A stretch of DNA of 64,000 bases. Origin: Actinoallomurus soli (GTDB taxonomy: Bacteria; Actinomycetota; Actinomycetes; Streptosporangiales; Streptosporangiaceae). Position 1 is the stretch's first letter. Each line of letters starts with the position of its first letter. The notes below the pieces were generated by a model that was not told the DNA's origin, did not search any database, and worked only from the letters and a program-made list of their open reading frames with translations. Positions 26,353 through 34,292 of the stretch are shown in pieces. Where the stretch lies: NCBI RefSeq assembly GCF_024055715.1, contig NZ_JAMXMV010000005.1, positions 1-64,000 on the forward strand, in the 5' to 3' direction. Position numbers and translations under genes: made by a program.

Positions 26353-27146
26353 GGTTCACGGGCCGCGTCGCTCTCGTCACCGGCGGCGGATCGGGCATCG
26401 GCCGCGCCGTCGCGGTGCGGCTCGCGGCCGAGGGCGCGCGGGTCGCGGTCGCCGACATCCGGTACGACACCGCACGTGAGACGGCCGAGATCCTGCGGAA
26501 GACGGGCGCCACGGCCCTCGCGCTGGCGGCGGACGTCGGCGACGAGGAGGCCGTATGGCGAATGGTCGCCGACACGGTACGGGAGTTCGGCCGCCTCGAC
26601 GTGCTGCACAACAACGCCGCCGCGCTCGGCCAGGACGTCTATGGCCGGGACCTGGACCTCACCGCCATGGACGTCGAGGTGTGGGACCGGACGCTCGCCG
26701 TGAGCCTGCGCGGGGCGATGCTCGGCTGCAAGCACGCCGTGCCGGTGATGCGGCCCGGCGGCGCGATCGTCAACACGTCCTCGGTGTCGGGCCTGCTCGG
26801 CGACACGGACCACGCGGCGTACGGCTCCGCCAAGGCCGCGCTGACCTCGCTCACGCGGTACGTGGCGACCATGTACGGCGGCCGGGGCATCCGCTGCAAC
26901 GCCGTCGCCCCCGGCCTCGTCCTGACCGACGTCGCCCGCGCCGTGATGACGCCCGAACGGCTGGCGGAGAAGGCCGCCGAACGCGTCCTGCCGTACGCGG
27001 CCGAACCCGCGGACGTCGCCGCGCTGGTCGCCTTCCTCGCCTCCGATGAGGCCCGCTGCATCACCGGCCAGACCATCGTCATCGACAGCGGCACCACCGC
27101 CCACCGCCCCGAACACGCCATCCGCCAAGCCCGGTCGCACATCTAG
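26349..27146 (+). CDS. Short-chain dehydrogenase/reductase
   Basis: 265 residues; GTG 26349 overlaps the P450 stop by 4 bases. TGGGSGIGRA (9-18) is the cofactor loop, NNAA the structural motif, Ser of NTSSVSG and Tyr/Lys of YGSAK the catalytic residues, with NAVAPGLVLTD and the FLASDEARCITGQ tail. It is a classical FabG-like SDR; Asp after the second strand (VADIR) suggests NAD rather than NADP. As last gene of the coupled run it probably oxidises an alcohol made by the P450 or PhyH enzyme. Confidence 0.92.
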   Translation: MRFTGRVALVTGGGSGIGRAVAVRLAAEGARVAVADIRYDTARETAEILRKTGATALALAADVGDEEAVWRMVADTVREFGRLDVLHNNAAALGQDVYGRDLDLTAMDVEVWDRTLAVSLRGAMLGCKHAVPVMRPGGAIVNTSSVSGLLGDTDHAAYGSAKAALTSLTRYVATMYGGRGIRCNAVAPGLVLTDVARAVMTPERLAEKAAERVLPYAAEPADVAALVAFLASDEARCITGQTIVIDSGTTAHRPEHAIRQARSHI

Positions 27147-27216
27147 CGGCCATGGCTTGTATCGGTCTCATGAACTCGTCTTCTTCCGGCGCCCGTGCTG
27201 TAGGAAAGTGGGCTTC

Positions 27217-27666
27217 GTGCACGGTGAGCCGCTGGTGAGCTTTTCGTGTCAGGATCTCTGCGCTCCGGACCTTCGCCGCCGCGGACTGACCGTTGAGTCG
27301 GCGCCGCCGGCGGTCCTGCTCGTGGACATCGAGGCCGATCTGGTTCTCATAGACGGTGACCGAATCGTGTGGTCCGAAGAACGGTTTCCCGTCGCCGAGC
27401 TGGCCCGGCAACTCATGCAGTGGCTTCAGACCGCGGATGGTTCGGACTTCGAGTTCGACTCGATGTCCTATGCGGAGACGGGAGCGGTATGCGTTGTGCG
27501 CTCCGATGGGGGATGGCGAGTCGGGTCCGTGTTCGAGCCGCCGAAGCTGTGGACATCGCCGCTGCCCTGGGAGGCTCTGGCGGCGATGGTCAGGGCGTTC
27601 GTGGGCGAGGTGTGCATGAGCGTGCTCGCGATCGGCATCGAGCCCGGCTTCATCGCGGCTCCCTGA
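27217..27666 (+). CDS. Uncharacterised actinobacterial protein, ~149 aa
   Basis: I do not recognise a named function. GTG 27217 is chosen because AGGAAAG lies 8 bases upstream. The body looks like a small alpha/beta domain: VLLVDIEADLVLIDGDRIVW, a helix AELARQLMQWLQ, DFEFDSMSYAETGAV, and VRSDGGWRVGSVFEPPKLW followed by helix WEALAAMVRAFV. It is cytosolic. Similar stand-alone proteins occur in other actinomycetes and sometimes behave like immunity or regulatory partners, but nothing here proves it. It marks the left border of the 27-31.8 kb accessory island; its codon use is less GC-extreme than that of the P450 cluster. Confidence 0.65.
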   Translation: MHGEPLVSFSCQDLCAPDLRRRGLTVESAPPAVLLVDIEADLVLIDGDRIVWSEERFPVAELARQLMQWLQTADGSDFEFDSMSYAETGAVCVVRSDGGWRVGSVFEPPKLWTSPLPWEALAAMVRAFVGEVCMSVLAIGIEPGFIAAP

Positions 27667-27857
27667 GCGGCCCACATCGGTGAGCTGGCGACCGGACCGC
27701 ACGGGTGCCGGCGGGGCCGAGACGCCCGCTTCACCGCCGTGGCGGTCACCTTGCCGCCGGGGTGGACCAGGGCCGTCCCATTCGAGCCCTCTGTCCGGTC
27801 AACACCGACGGCAAGATTCCCACTGCTGATTCCCCCGCCGTTCAATGGGAGCGGCGG

Positions 27858-28526
27858 TCAGCGTTTCAGGAGCCTGCTGTCGAACCCGGCGTCGGTGAGC
27901 CGGTGGTAGGCGGCGGTCACCTGGTCGGGGATGTGCTGGGCGATGGCGAAGCCGAGCCTCGGATATTCGATGACGCGCTGGAGGTCGCCGACGAGCATGT
28001 CGATGACCAGGCGCTCGTCGCCGATGGACTTGACGTAGTCGTCGAAGCTCAACGGCTCGGACGCGCAGACGGGCTCGACCTCAGGCCAGAACTTGCGGCA
28101 GGTGACGTACGCTCGTCGTTCCATGTACGGCTTGCTGATCAACAGCACCGAGGAGGTCTCGATGCCCGCCTGCTCAAGTGCTTGGCGGGACATGGTGATG
28201 TTGTCGCCGGTGTTCTTCGCGCACGGTTCGATGATGATCGAGGAGCGAGGTACGTCCAGGGCCATGGCCTGTTCGGCGTAGTGGACGGCTTCGCCGCGTG
28301 GGAAACGCTCGGCGGTGGTCGGACTGTTGGCGCCGCTGAACACCAGCACCGGGAACAGACCGGCGCGGTACAGTTCGGCCGCGAAGGTCGCCACGCCCAG
28401 GTCGTGGCTACCGAGGCCGATCGCCGCCGAACATGGCCGGAGCCGGTGCTGCATCTGGTGGTAGTCCCAGATGAGTTCGGCGTCGGCGCGCTGGGCATCG
28501 GTCACGGCGATTCGCGCGTCGGTCAC
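27858..28526 (-). CDS. YdcF-family (DUF218) protein
   Basis: 222 residues, GTG start with GAAAGGGAGA upstream, 16 bases after the stop of the XRE-TPR gene, so the two form one operon. The DUF218 fold is clear: CSAAIGLGSHDLGVATFAAE, PVLVFSGANSPTTAERFPRG, EAVHYAEQAM and the IIIEPCAKNTGDNITMSR loop. It lacks membrane segments, unlike the SanA/ElyC branch, so it is cytosolic. E. coli YdcF binds S-adenosylmethionine, which is notable because an S-adenosylhomocysteine-hydrolase-like protein is encoded in the divergent arm of the island. The reaction is unknown. Confidence 0.82.
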   Translation of the reverse strand: MTDARIAVTDAQRADAELIWDYHQMQHRLRPCSAAIGLGSHDLGVATFAAELYRAGLFPVLVFSGANSPTTAERFPRGEAVHYAEQAMALDVPRSSIIIEPCAKNTGDNITMSRQALEQAGIETSSVLLISKPYMERRAYVTCRKFWPEVEPVCASEPLSFDDYVKSIGDERLVIDMLVGDLQRVIEYPRLGFAIAQHIPDQVTAAYHRLTDAGFDSRLLKR

Positions 28527-28542
28527 GAAGTCTCCCTTTCAG

Positions 28543-29637
28543 TCATCGTCTTACGTTGATCCCGCCGGAGTGCTCCGCTTCATGGCGGATAGCATCGATG
28601 CTGCGCAGTTGATGGTTCAGCCCGCAGGCACGGGCGAGCTGGCTCGCTTCCTCCAGTCCGGCAATGCCCTCGTCGCGCGTGGCGCGATCGGACACCAAGA
28701 TGTGCGCGTATGCGGTGTTGAGCCGTACGCGCTGCATGGGCGTGTCCTGAGCTCCACCGGCGCGGGCAGTCTCGATCAAGCGCAGCGCATGATCGAGGTC
28801 ACCGACGCCGCGGTAGGCCAGTGCGAGCTTTTGGTGGGCCACCGACCAGTCCTCGGCCTCATTGAGGTCTTCGAAGGCGTTCGTCGCCTCGGCCATCACC
28901 TGAGCGGCGTATTCGTGCTCACCGGCCTTGCTCAGTGCCGTCCCCACCCACAGCAGGGAGCGGGAGCGGTCGCGTCCGCTGAGCCGCTCGTCGTCGGAGA
29001 ACAGTCGATAATTGTGTGCGGCACTCTGTAGATCACCGGCCATCTCGTCGATCACCGTCAACGCTAGTGAGACCTGAGCGATCCGGCATGGGATGTCCAG
29101 ATCGACGAACATGCTCAGTGCCCTCCGGTAGGAGCGTCGCGCCGACCCGGGGCCGACCAGCATGCCCTGATCCCGCTGCACGTCACCCGCCAACACGAGC
29201 GAACGGGCATGGAGATATAGCCCTCGGGCGTCGAGCCGGTCGGCGGGGATCTGGAGTAACCATCGGTTGATCAGCGCGGATGCGGCCGGGAAGTTCTGCC
29301 GGCTCAGGTAGACGACGGCCCGTTCGATGTCATCGGCCCAGGCTTCGTGATCCCGCAGACGCGCGCTTGCCCAACCGGCCGGTGTACCGACCACGGTACC
29401 GGTTTCGGCCAGCAACAGTTGGAAGCGTTGCTGAGCAGCGGCGTCCGCGCGGCTCAGCGCAGTGTCCAAGATCGCCTGGCTGTCGGGCCGCGGCACGATC
29501 GCGGCCTGCAGTTTCTCCCACTTGGCAACCGTACGAACGCCGACCCCCAGCTCCTCGGCGAAGGCTCGAATGCTCATCCGGACGGCCCTGCGCAGTGCTC
29601 GGGCCTCCCGGCCAGTCCAGTGACGCACCGTGGGCAC
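28543..29637 (-). CDS. XRE helix-turn-helix regulator with TPR-like C-terminal region
   Basis: 364 residues. GTG 29637 follows a strong AGGAGGTGG site, and the protein begins VPTVRHWTGREARALRRAVR, the conserved start of this actinobacterial family; the longer open frame is not used. The helix-turn-helix is at about 15-50 (MSIRAFAEELGVGVRTVAKW). From about 130 on come TPR-like helix pairs (YLHARSLVLAGDVQRDQGML; SLLWVGTALSKAGEHEYAAQ; VAHQKLALAYRGVGDLDHAL). Such proteins are thought to sense peptides or partner proteins through the TPR part. It is divergent from the small-protein/SAHH-like operon and co-transcribed with the YdcF gene, so it likely controls both. Confidence 0.87.
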   Translation of the reverse strand: MPTVRHWTGREARALRRAVRMSIRAFAEELGVGVRTVAKWEKLQAAIVPRPDSQAILDTALSRADAAAQQRFQLLLAETGTVVGTPAGWASARLRDHEAWADDIERAVVYLSRQNFPAASALINRWLLQIPADRLDARGLYLHARSLVLAGDVQRDQGMLVGPGSARRSYRRALSMFVDLDIPCRIAQVSLALTVIDEMAGDLQSAAHNYRLFSDDERLSGRDRSRSLLWVGTALSKAGEHEYAAQVMAEATNAFEDLNEAEDWSVAHQKLALAYRGVGDLDHALRLIETARAGGAQDTPMQRVRLNTAYAHILVSDRATRDEGIAGLEEASQLARACGLNHQLRSIDAIRHEAEHSGGINVRR

Positions 29638-29686
29638 GCGTATACCACCTCCTCTCAACTCCGATCGAAGCATGACGCCCTCGCTT

Positions 29687-29694
29687 GATGCATC
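29687..29694. promoter_or_regulatory. Short palindrome in the divergent island promoter
   Basis: GATGCATC (extended TTGATGCATCGA) lies in the 196-bp region between the XRE-TPR gene and the divergent small-protein operon. It is the clearest dyad there and a candidate site for the XRE regulator, but too short to be sure. Confidence 0.3.
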
Positions 29695-29833
29695 GAAAGT
29701 GCAACGCGAGTACAACACCTGGCCGTTTCGGCCGCGCTTTGCGGCGTCGATGCTCGTTGCCAGCACGAAACGGGGACGGGTACCGGCCGCGATGGCGCGA
29801 ATGAGCCGCAGGCCGGGGAACAGGGGACAACCG

Positions 29834-30118
29834 ATGATGAACGGAAGCGGTCACAGCCGGGATCTGTGCCGGTTGGTCGAGTTGTGCCGGGAGCTGGCGA
29901 AGCTCGGTGTGCACGTGGGGGTCAGCGACGCGCGGCCGGCGGTGTCGGTCCGTGGCGGTCTCACCGATCGGAAGGTGTGGGTCGAGGTCGATGCCGGGTC
30001 GTTCGTGTGGCGGCGGGATGACCTGGCGCGGCATCCGGCGGACGACCCGGCCGGCGCGGCGGCGTGCCTGGCCGACTACCTCAAGGACCGCGACGCCGGA
30101 CCGGGCCGTCGGTCATGA
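29834..30118 (+). CDS. Small uncharacterised protein, ~94 aa (island operon gene 1)
   Basis: ATG 29834 (or 29837) follows AGGGGA at a normal distance. The sequence shows a helix LCRLVELCRELAKLGVHVGV, then strands VSVRGGLTDRKVWVEVD and SFVWRRDD, then helix AAACLADYLKDR: a compact alpha/beta/alpha fold. I do not recognise a function. Its stop overlaps the ATG of the next gene (ATGA), and that gene overlaps the SAHH-like gene, so all three are translated as a coupled unit. Confidence 0.6.
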   Translation: MMNGSGHSRDLCRLVELCRELAKLGVHVGVSDARPAVSVRGGLTDRKVWVEVDAGSFVWRRDDLARHPADDPAGAAACLADYLKDRDAGPGRRS

Positions 30119-30477
30119 GAGCCGATCAAGCCTGGCATCCGGCTCCCGCCGTGGCTTACCTGTCCGGTGGCCCGGCAGAGGCATCGGAGGCCGATCCGGT
30201 CGTTGTGCTTCGGTGGCGGTTCCCCGGCCTGGTCTTCTGGTACGGCCCGCGTACGCGCTCGTGGTGGGCGATGGTGCGGGTCCCGTCGGGGTGGCGTCTG
30301 GTCGAGGCCATGGATGCCGATGAGCTGACCCGGGCGGTCCTGACGGCGGCGACCTGGCCGTACCCGCCAGCGCGGCGACCGATTCTCACACCGAGGTGCT
30401 CGGGTCACCTCGTCTCGGCGTTCGACGAGAAGGAAAGTGTCATGGGCACATCGGCCAAGCGGCGGGGGAACCCATGA
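30115..30477 (+). CDS. Small uncharacterised protein, ~120 aa (island operon gene 2)
   Basis: ATG 30115 overlaps the previous stop by 4 bases. It is Trp-rich (WHPAPAVAYLSG; VVLRWRFPGLVFWYGPRTRS; WWAMVRVPSGWRLVEA), with a likely beta-sheet core and one helix (ADELTRAVLTAATW). The last 35 residues look disordered. There is no signal peptide. Function unknown. The tight coupling on both sides argues that it acts together with the SAHH-like protein. Confidence 0.6.
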   Translation: MRADQAWHPAPAVAYLSGGPAEASEADPVVVLRWRFPGLVFWYGPRTRSWWAMVRVPSGWRLVEAMDADELTRAVLTAATWPYPPARRPILTPRCSGHLVSAFDEKESVMGTSAKRRGNP

Positions 30478-31553
30478 CCGCGCTGGAGGACTTCGAGCTG
30501 TCGCGGGTGGACGCGTTCTTCCGCAGGATCACCAGTCGGTACGAGGCATCTGAGAGGGTCTCCGCTCTGGTGATCACGCATCTGCTGGGTGAGCGGCCCG
30601 CCTTCTTGCGGGCGGTCGGGCGGCTCGCTGAGATCGCCGCCGTCCTGCCCAAGCCGAAGTCGATCGACTCACGGGCGCTGGAGCAGATCACGGCCCTTTT
30701 GCCGGTGGATGGTCTGGAGCGTGCGGCGTTCGCCGACCCGGCCCGGGCGCTGGAGTATCTGGAGGTGCGGGCAGCGGGCCGGCGGATCGTGCTGCTGGAC
30801 GTCGGCGGATACTTCGCACCCGGCCTGGAGCACGTGTGTGCCGACTTCTCCGGCCAGGTCGTGGGAGTGGTGGAGGACACCGAGAACGGACACCAGCGGT
30901 ATGAGGCGCTGGGCAAGCTGCCGTGTCCGGTGTTCAGCGTCGCCCGCTCACCGCTCAAGGACCCTGAGGACTACCTCGTGGGACAGTCGGTCACCTTCTC
31001 CGCCGAGGCGCTGATCCGAGCGCGGGGCGACATCCTCCAGGGCCGCCCAGCGGCCGTCATCGGGTACGGAAAGCTGGGCCGGTCGGTGGCCGCGATGCTG
31101 CACGCCAAGCACGTCGGCGTTACCGTCTACGACTGCGACCCCATCCGGCGCACACAAGCCCTCTCCCAAGGGTTCCGCACCACCTCCACCCTGGCTCAGG
31201 CCATCGCCGGAGCAGGAGTGATCGTGTGCGCCACCGGCAACCTGGCCTTGCGCGAGGACGACTTCGCCAAGATCTCCAACGGCGCGTACATCGCCTGGCA
31301 GGACGCGGTAGCCCAGCCCGGCCACGACATCACCCCGGTGGACATCGACCTGCACACCATCCCCGCCAACCCGGCCAAAGGCGAACCCGAACACTGGCAT
31401 GCCGACTTCCGCTGGCTGCTCCGGGTGCAGGAGCCGAAGGTCGTGCTCCAGGCCGAAGAGGTCGACGGCTACGCCTGGCGACCCTGCGCCGACGCCCCGA
31501 CTCCGAAGCTGGCCAAGCTCGCGACCCGTCTTGTCCAGCACCCTCGAAGATGA
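30474..31553 (+). CDS. S-adenosylhomocysteine-hydrolase-like NAD-binding protein
   Basis: 359 residues, ATG 30474 overlapping the previous stop. The second half is an NAD-binding domain of the SAHH/formate-dehydrogenase-like type: PAAVIGYGKLGRSVAAMLHA, VTVYDCDPIRRTQALSQGF, GAGVIVCATGNLALREDDF. An N-terminal helical region (1-100) is unlike SAHH, and the C-terminal dimer tail with its Lys-Tyr motif is missing, so true adenosylhomocysteinase activity is unlikely. SAHH itself is about 430-490 residues. The upstream partners are two small unknown proteins and the downstream gene is a truncated HTH-type fragment. It may bind an adenosyl compound or act as an NAD sensor (inference). Confidence 0.75.
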   Translation: MTALEDFELSRVDAFFRRITSRYEASERVSALVITHLLGERPAFLRAVGRLAEIAAVLPKPKSIDSRALEQITALLPVDGLERAAFADPARALEYLEVRAAGRRIVLLDVGGYFAPGLEHVCADFSGQVVGVVEDTENGHQRYEALGKLPCPVFSVARSPLKDPEDYLVGQSVTFSAEALIRARGDILQGRPAAVIGYGKLGRSVAAMLHAKHVGVTVYDCDPIRRTQALSQGFRTTSTLAQAIAGAGVIVCATGNLALREDDFAKISNGAYIAWQDAVAQPGHDITPVDIDLHTIPANPAKGEPEHWHADFRWLLRVQEPKVVLQAEEVDGYAWRPCADAPTPKLAKLATRLVQHPRR

Positions 31554-31561
31554 GGAGTGAC

Positions 31562-31771
31562 ATGAGCGCCCGGAAGGCGTGGGCCGACAAGCGGGCCGAG
31601 ATCCTGGGCCGACCGGGTGCCGGTGCGGCGTACGAAGCGGCGCGTGTCCGCTTCGATCGGCGTGCTGAGCGCCGTCTTGCCGGGACCTCAGGCAGCCGGG
31701 GTGAAGCGGGCGGCGATGTGGTCGAGGGTGCGGGCGATGGCGATGGTCTCGTCGAGGGGCATGCCGGCTGA
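31562..31771 (+). pseudogene. Truncated N-terminus of an XRE/antitoxin-type HTH protein
   Basis: ATG 31562 with GAGGAG upstream, 8 bases after the SAHH-like stop. The first 36 residues (KAWADKRAEILGRPGAGAAY, EAARVRFDRRAERRL) resemble the leader helices that precede the helix-turn-helix in HigA/XRE-type antitoxins and regulators. The helix-turn-helix itself does not follow: after about 31670 the frame reads low-complexity Gly/Asp/Glu antisense to the next gene, which ends at 31688. I read it as the stump of a gene cut at the island's right border. The family call is tentative. Confidence 0.4.
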
Positions 31772-32653
31772 CTCGGTGCGGCCGTCGGCGAGGCAGCGGG
31801 CGACCTCCTCGGCCTGGTAGGTGTAGCCGTGGCCGGGCAGGTCGGCGGTGAACGTCTCCGGCTCGGCGCCCTTGCGGTACAGGGTCATGGCCGACGGCCG
31901 CCAGGCCGGTGACGCGACCTCGACGCGGCCGGTGGTGCCGACGATGGTCGCGGTCTGCGGTGAGTCGCCGAGCAGGCCGCAGTGCAGGAGCGCCACCGCG
32001 CCCGAGGCGTAACCCAGCAGGATGCCGGTGTTGGCGTCCACGCCGGTGGGCGCGGTGCTCGCGAACGCCTGAACGTTGTCGGGCTCGCCGAGCAGCATCC
32101 ACGCGAAGGACAGCGGGTAGACGCCGAGATCGAGCAGTGCGCCGCCGGCGAGTTCGGGTGCCCAGAGGCGGTGCTCCGGGTCGTAGTCGGCGGCGAAGGA
32201 GAAGTCGGCGTACACGGCCTTGACGTCGCCGATCGCGCCGTCGGCGATCAGCTCGCGCATCCGGACGACGATCGGGTTGAACCGCGTCCACATCGCCTCC
32301 ATGGCGAACAGGCCGCGCTCGCGTGCGAGGGCGGCCAGCGCCTCCGCGTGGGCGGCGTTCGTCGTGAACGGCTTCTCGACCAGGACCCCGCGACCGGCCT
32401 CCAGGCAGATCCGGGCCGCGTCGTAGTGGCCGCTGTGCGGCGTCGCGACGTAGACCACGTCGACCTGGTCGTCGGCCGCGAGCTCGGCGTAGGAGCCGTA
32501 CGCGCTCGCGATGCCGTAGCGGTCGGCGAACGCCTGGGCGGTCTCCGGGGCCCGGGAGCCCACGGCCGCGACCTTGTGGCCGAGCAGGAGCAGGTCCTCG
32601 GTGAACGTGCGCGCGATGCCACCGGTCCCGAGGATTCCCCACCGAATCGTCAT
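31688..32653 (-). CDS. Gfo/Idh/MocA-family oxidoreductase
   Basis: 321 residues, ATG 32653. Rossmann start RWGILGTGGIARTFTEDLLL, EKPFTTN with the catalytic Lys at about 95, and GGALLDLGVYPLSFAWMLLG in the C-terminal domain, where an Asp-x-x-x-Tyr pair replaces the usual Asp-x-x-x-His (the dihydrodiol-dehydrogenase-like branch). It is an NAD(P)-dependent sugar or trans-dihydrodiol oxidoreductase; the substrate is open. It is divergent from a GntR gene across about 80 bases, but the operator there sits closer to GntR. Its 3' end overlaps the HTH-type stump on the other strand. Confidence 0.87.
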   Translation of the reverse strand: MTIRWGILGTGGIARTFTEDLLLLGHKVAAVGSRAPETAQAFADRYGIASAYGSYAELAADDQVDVVYVATPHSGHYDAARICLEAGRGVLVEKPFTTNAAHAEALAALARERGLFAMEAMWTRFNPIVVRMRELIADGAIGDVKAVYADFSFAADYDPEHRLWAPELAGGALLDLGVYPLSFAWMLLGEPDNVQAFASTAPTGVDANTGILLGYASGAVALLHCGLLGDSPQTATIVGTTGRVEVASPAWRPSAMTLYRKGAEPETFTADLPGHGYTYQAEEVARCLADGRTESAGMPLDETIAIARTLDHIAARFTPAA

Positions 32654-32687
32654 GAGCGGGATGGTACGGGATGATCTGCAGCCGCTT

Positions 32688-32710
32688 TTGTTATAGTTTT
32701 TCTATAACAA
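32688..32710. promoter_or_regulatory. GntR (YtrA-type) operator
   Basis: TTGTTATAG (32688-32696) and CTATAACAA (32702-32710) form a perfect 9-bp inverted repeat around a T5 spacer, an AT-rich island 22 bases before the GntR start. TATAG is also a likely -10 element, so binding would repress. Confidence 0.8.
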
Positions 32711-32732
32711 ACAAGCGAGGTGGTTCCCCGGC

Positions 32733-33140
32733 ATGATCGTGGTCCTTGACGTCGACGGTGAGGTGCCGCTCTATCAGCAGCTGCGCGATCGCATCGTGGA
32801 GGCCATCGCCGACGGCCGGCTGTCCGCCGGGGACGCCCTCCCCACGACCCGTCAGCTCGCGGCCGACCTGGGCATCAACATGCACACGGTCAACAAGGCG
32901 TACGACCTGCTGCGCCGCGAAGGGCTGATCCGGCTCGCCCGCCGCACCGGCGCGGTGGTGATCCGCGACGCCTCGACGGGCCCGCCTCCGGACGAGGTGG
33001 CGGACGAGTGGGAGGAACGCGCGCGCACCCTCCTCGCCGAGGCGGTGGCCAAGGGGCTCGCCCCGGCGGACGTCGCCCGGCGCGTGCAGCGGGTCCTGGA
33101 AGGTTTCCCCGCCGGATCGCCGATCCGGCCGACCGCTTGA
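32733..33140 (+). CDS. GntR-family regulator, YtrA subfamily
   Basis: 135 residues, ATG 32733. The winged helix is classical GntR (VPLYQQLRDRIVEAIADGRL, LPTTRQLAADLGINMHTVNK, AYDLLRREGLI). The short C-terminal part, only two helices, defines the YtrA subfamily, which usually represses membrane-transport or ABC genes. It sits 9 bases before a gene for a DUF1648/DUF5808-like membrane protein, the expected target. The perfect dyad at 32688-32710 fits autoregulation. Confidence 0.92.
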   Translation: MIVVLDVDGEVPLYQQLRDRIVEAIADGRLSAGDALPTTRQLAADLGINMHTVNKAYDLLRREGLIRLARRTGAVVIRDASTGPPPDEVADEWEERARTLLAEAVAKGLAPADVARRVQRVLEGFPAGSPIRPTA

Positions 33141-33149
33141 GAGGCAGGG

Positions 33150-34241
33150 ATGACCGGCTTCATGCTCTTTCCCGTGCTGCTGATCGGGGTCGCGCACTGG
33201 CTGATCCCGTCGCTCGTACCGCCGACCGTGCCGTTCGGGGTTCGCGTTCCGCGTGATCGCGCGGACGCTCCGGTCGTCGCCGGGTGGCGCCGCCGCTACC
33301 GGGCCGGTGCCGCGGTGGTCACCGTGCTCGCGGCGGCGGCCGTGCTCCTGGTCTCCGGCCCGGTGACCGGGCCGGCGGCCGTCGGCGGCGAACTCGTCGC
33401 CGGGCTCGTCCTCTACCTGCTCGCCCGGCACCGGATCACGGCGGTCAAGTCCGCCGAGGGCTGGTTCGACGGCCGGAGGCAGGTCACGGTCGCCGACACG
33501 TCGCTGCGCACCGACCCGGAGCGCTATCCGTGGCCCTGGGCCGTCCCCTCGATCCTCCTCACGGCCGCCACCGCGGTGATCGGGATCGTCGACTATCCGC
33601 GGCTGCCGAGCCGACTGCCCACGCACTTCAGGATGTCCGGCCACCCGGACCATTACGCGGCCAGGTCGGTCGTGACCGCCTTCGGGCCGGTGCTCGTCCA
33701 GGCGCTGCTCACCGTGCTCCTGCTGGCCATGGCCAGGGCCGCGCTGCGGAGCCGGGCGCAGCTCGACGCCGAGGATCCGCAGGCGGGCGTACGCCACCGC
33801 GGGTTCGTCTCCGCGATCGCTCGCGCGCTGCTCGTCATGGCGGGCTGCCTGAACCTGGCGTTCCTTCTCCTGGCGCTGCGGACCTGGAGCCTGATCGGCG
33901 GCGGGCGGACGATCGCGGTGGGGGTCCCGGCGCTGACGCTGCTGGCCACGGTGGCGCTGCTGACCGTCGCCGCGCACGTGGGGCAGGGCGGCAGCCGGCT
34001 CCGTCTGCCGGACCGGACGGGCCGGGCGCCGGGCGACGGCCGCCGGGGCGCGCCCGTCAACCGGGACGACGACCGGCTCTACCGGCTGGGACTCTTCTAC
34101 TACAACCGCGACGACCCGGCGCTGTTCGTTCCTAAACGGTTCGGGATCGGCTGGACGGTGAACATGGCGAGGCCGCTCGCCTGGGCCTTGCTCGCCGCCA
34201 CCCTCGCCGTGGCGGCCGCCGCGCCGCTGCTCGGCCGGTAG
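33150..34241 (+). CDS. DUF1648/DUF5808-type integral membrane protein (SdpI-like)
   Basis: 363 residues, ATG 33150, ribosome site GAGAGGCAGGG. About seven to eight membrane segments (for example FMLFPVLLIGVAHWLIP, VTVLAAAAVLLVSG, VLVQALLTVLLLAMA, ALAWALLAATLAVAAA). The DUF1648 signature is YPRLPSRLPTHFRMSGHPDH. Near the C-terminus, DDRLYRLGLFYYNRDDPALF, then VPKRFGIGWTVN, is the DUF5808 signature. Proteins of this sort are linked to bacteriocin immunity (SdpI) or envelope stress, and are often paired with a YtrA-type GntR, as here. A strong hairpin follows. Confidence 0.88.
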   Translation: MTGFMLFPVLLIGVAHWLIPSLVPPTVPFGVRVPRDRADAPVVAGWRRRYRAGAAVVTVLAAAAVLLVSGPVTGPAAVGGELVAGLVLYLLARHRITAVKSAEGWFDGRRQVTVADTSLRTDPERYPWPWAVPSILLTAATAVIGIVDYPRLPSRLPTHFRMSGHPDHYAARSVVTAFGPVLVQALLTVLLLAMARAALRSRAQLDAEDPQAGVRHRGFVSAIARALLVMAGCLNLAFLLLALRTWSLIGGGRTIAVGVPALTLLATVALLTVAAHVGQGGSRLRLPDRTGRAPGDGRRGAPVNRDDDRLYRLGLFYYNRDDPALFVPKRFGIGWTVNMARPLAWALLAATLAVAAAAPLLGR

Positions 34242-34249
34242 CCCGCGGG

Positions 34250-34280
34250 CCGGGGCCGGCGGGGGGAATGCCGGCCCCGG
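34250..34280. terminator. Terminator hairpin between converging genes
   Basis: CCGGGGCCGGC (34250-34260) pairs with GCCGGCCCCGG (34270-34280) across a 9-base loop, between the stops of the membrane-protein gene and the aldehyde dehydrogenase. It can serve both directions. Confidence 0.75.
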
Positions 34281-34292
34281 GGTTTGCAGGGG

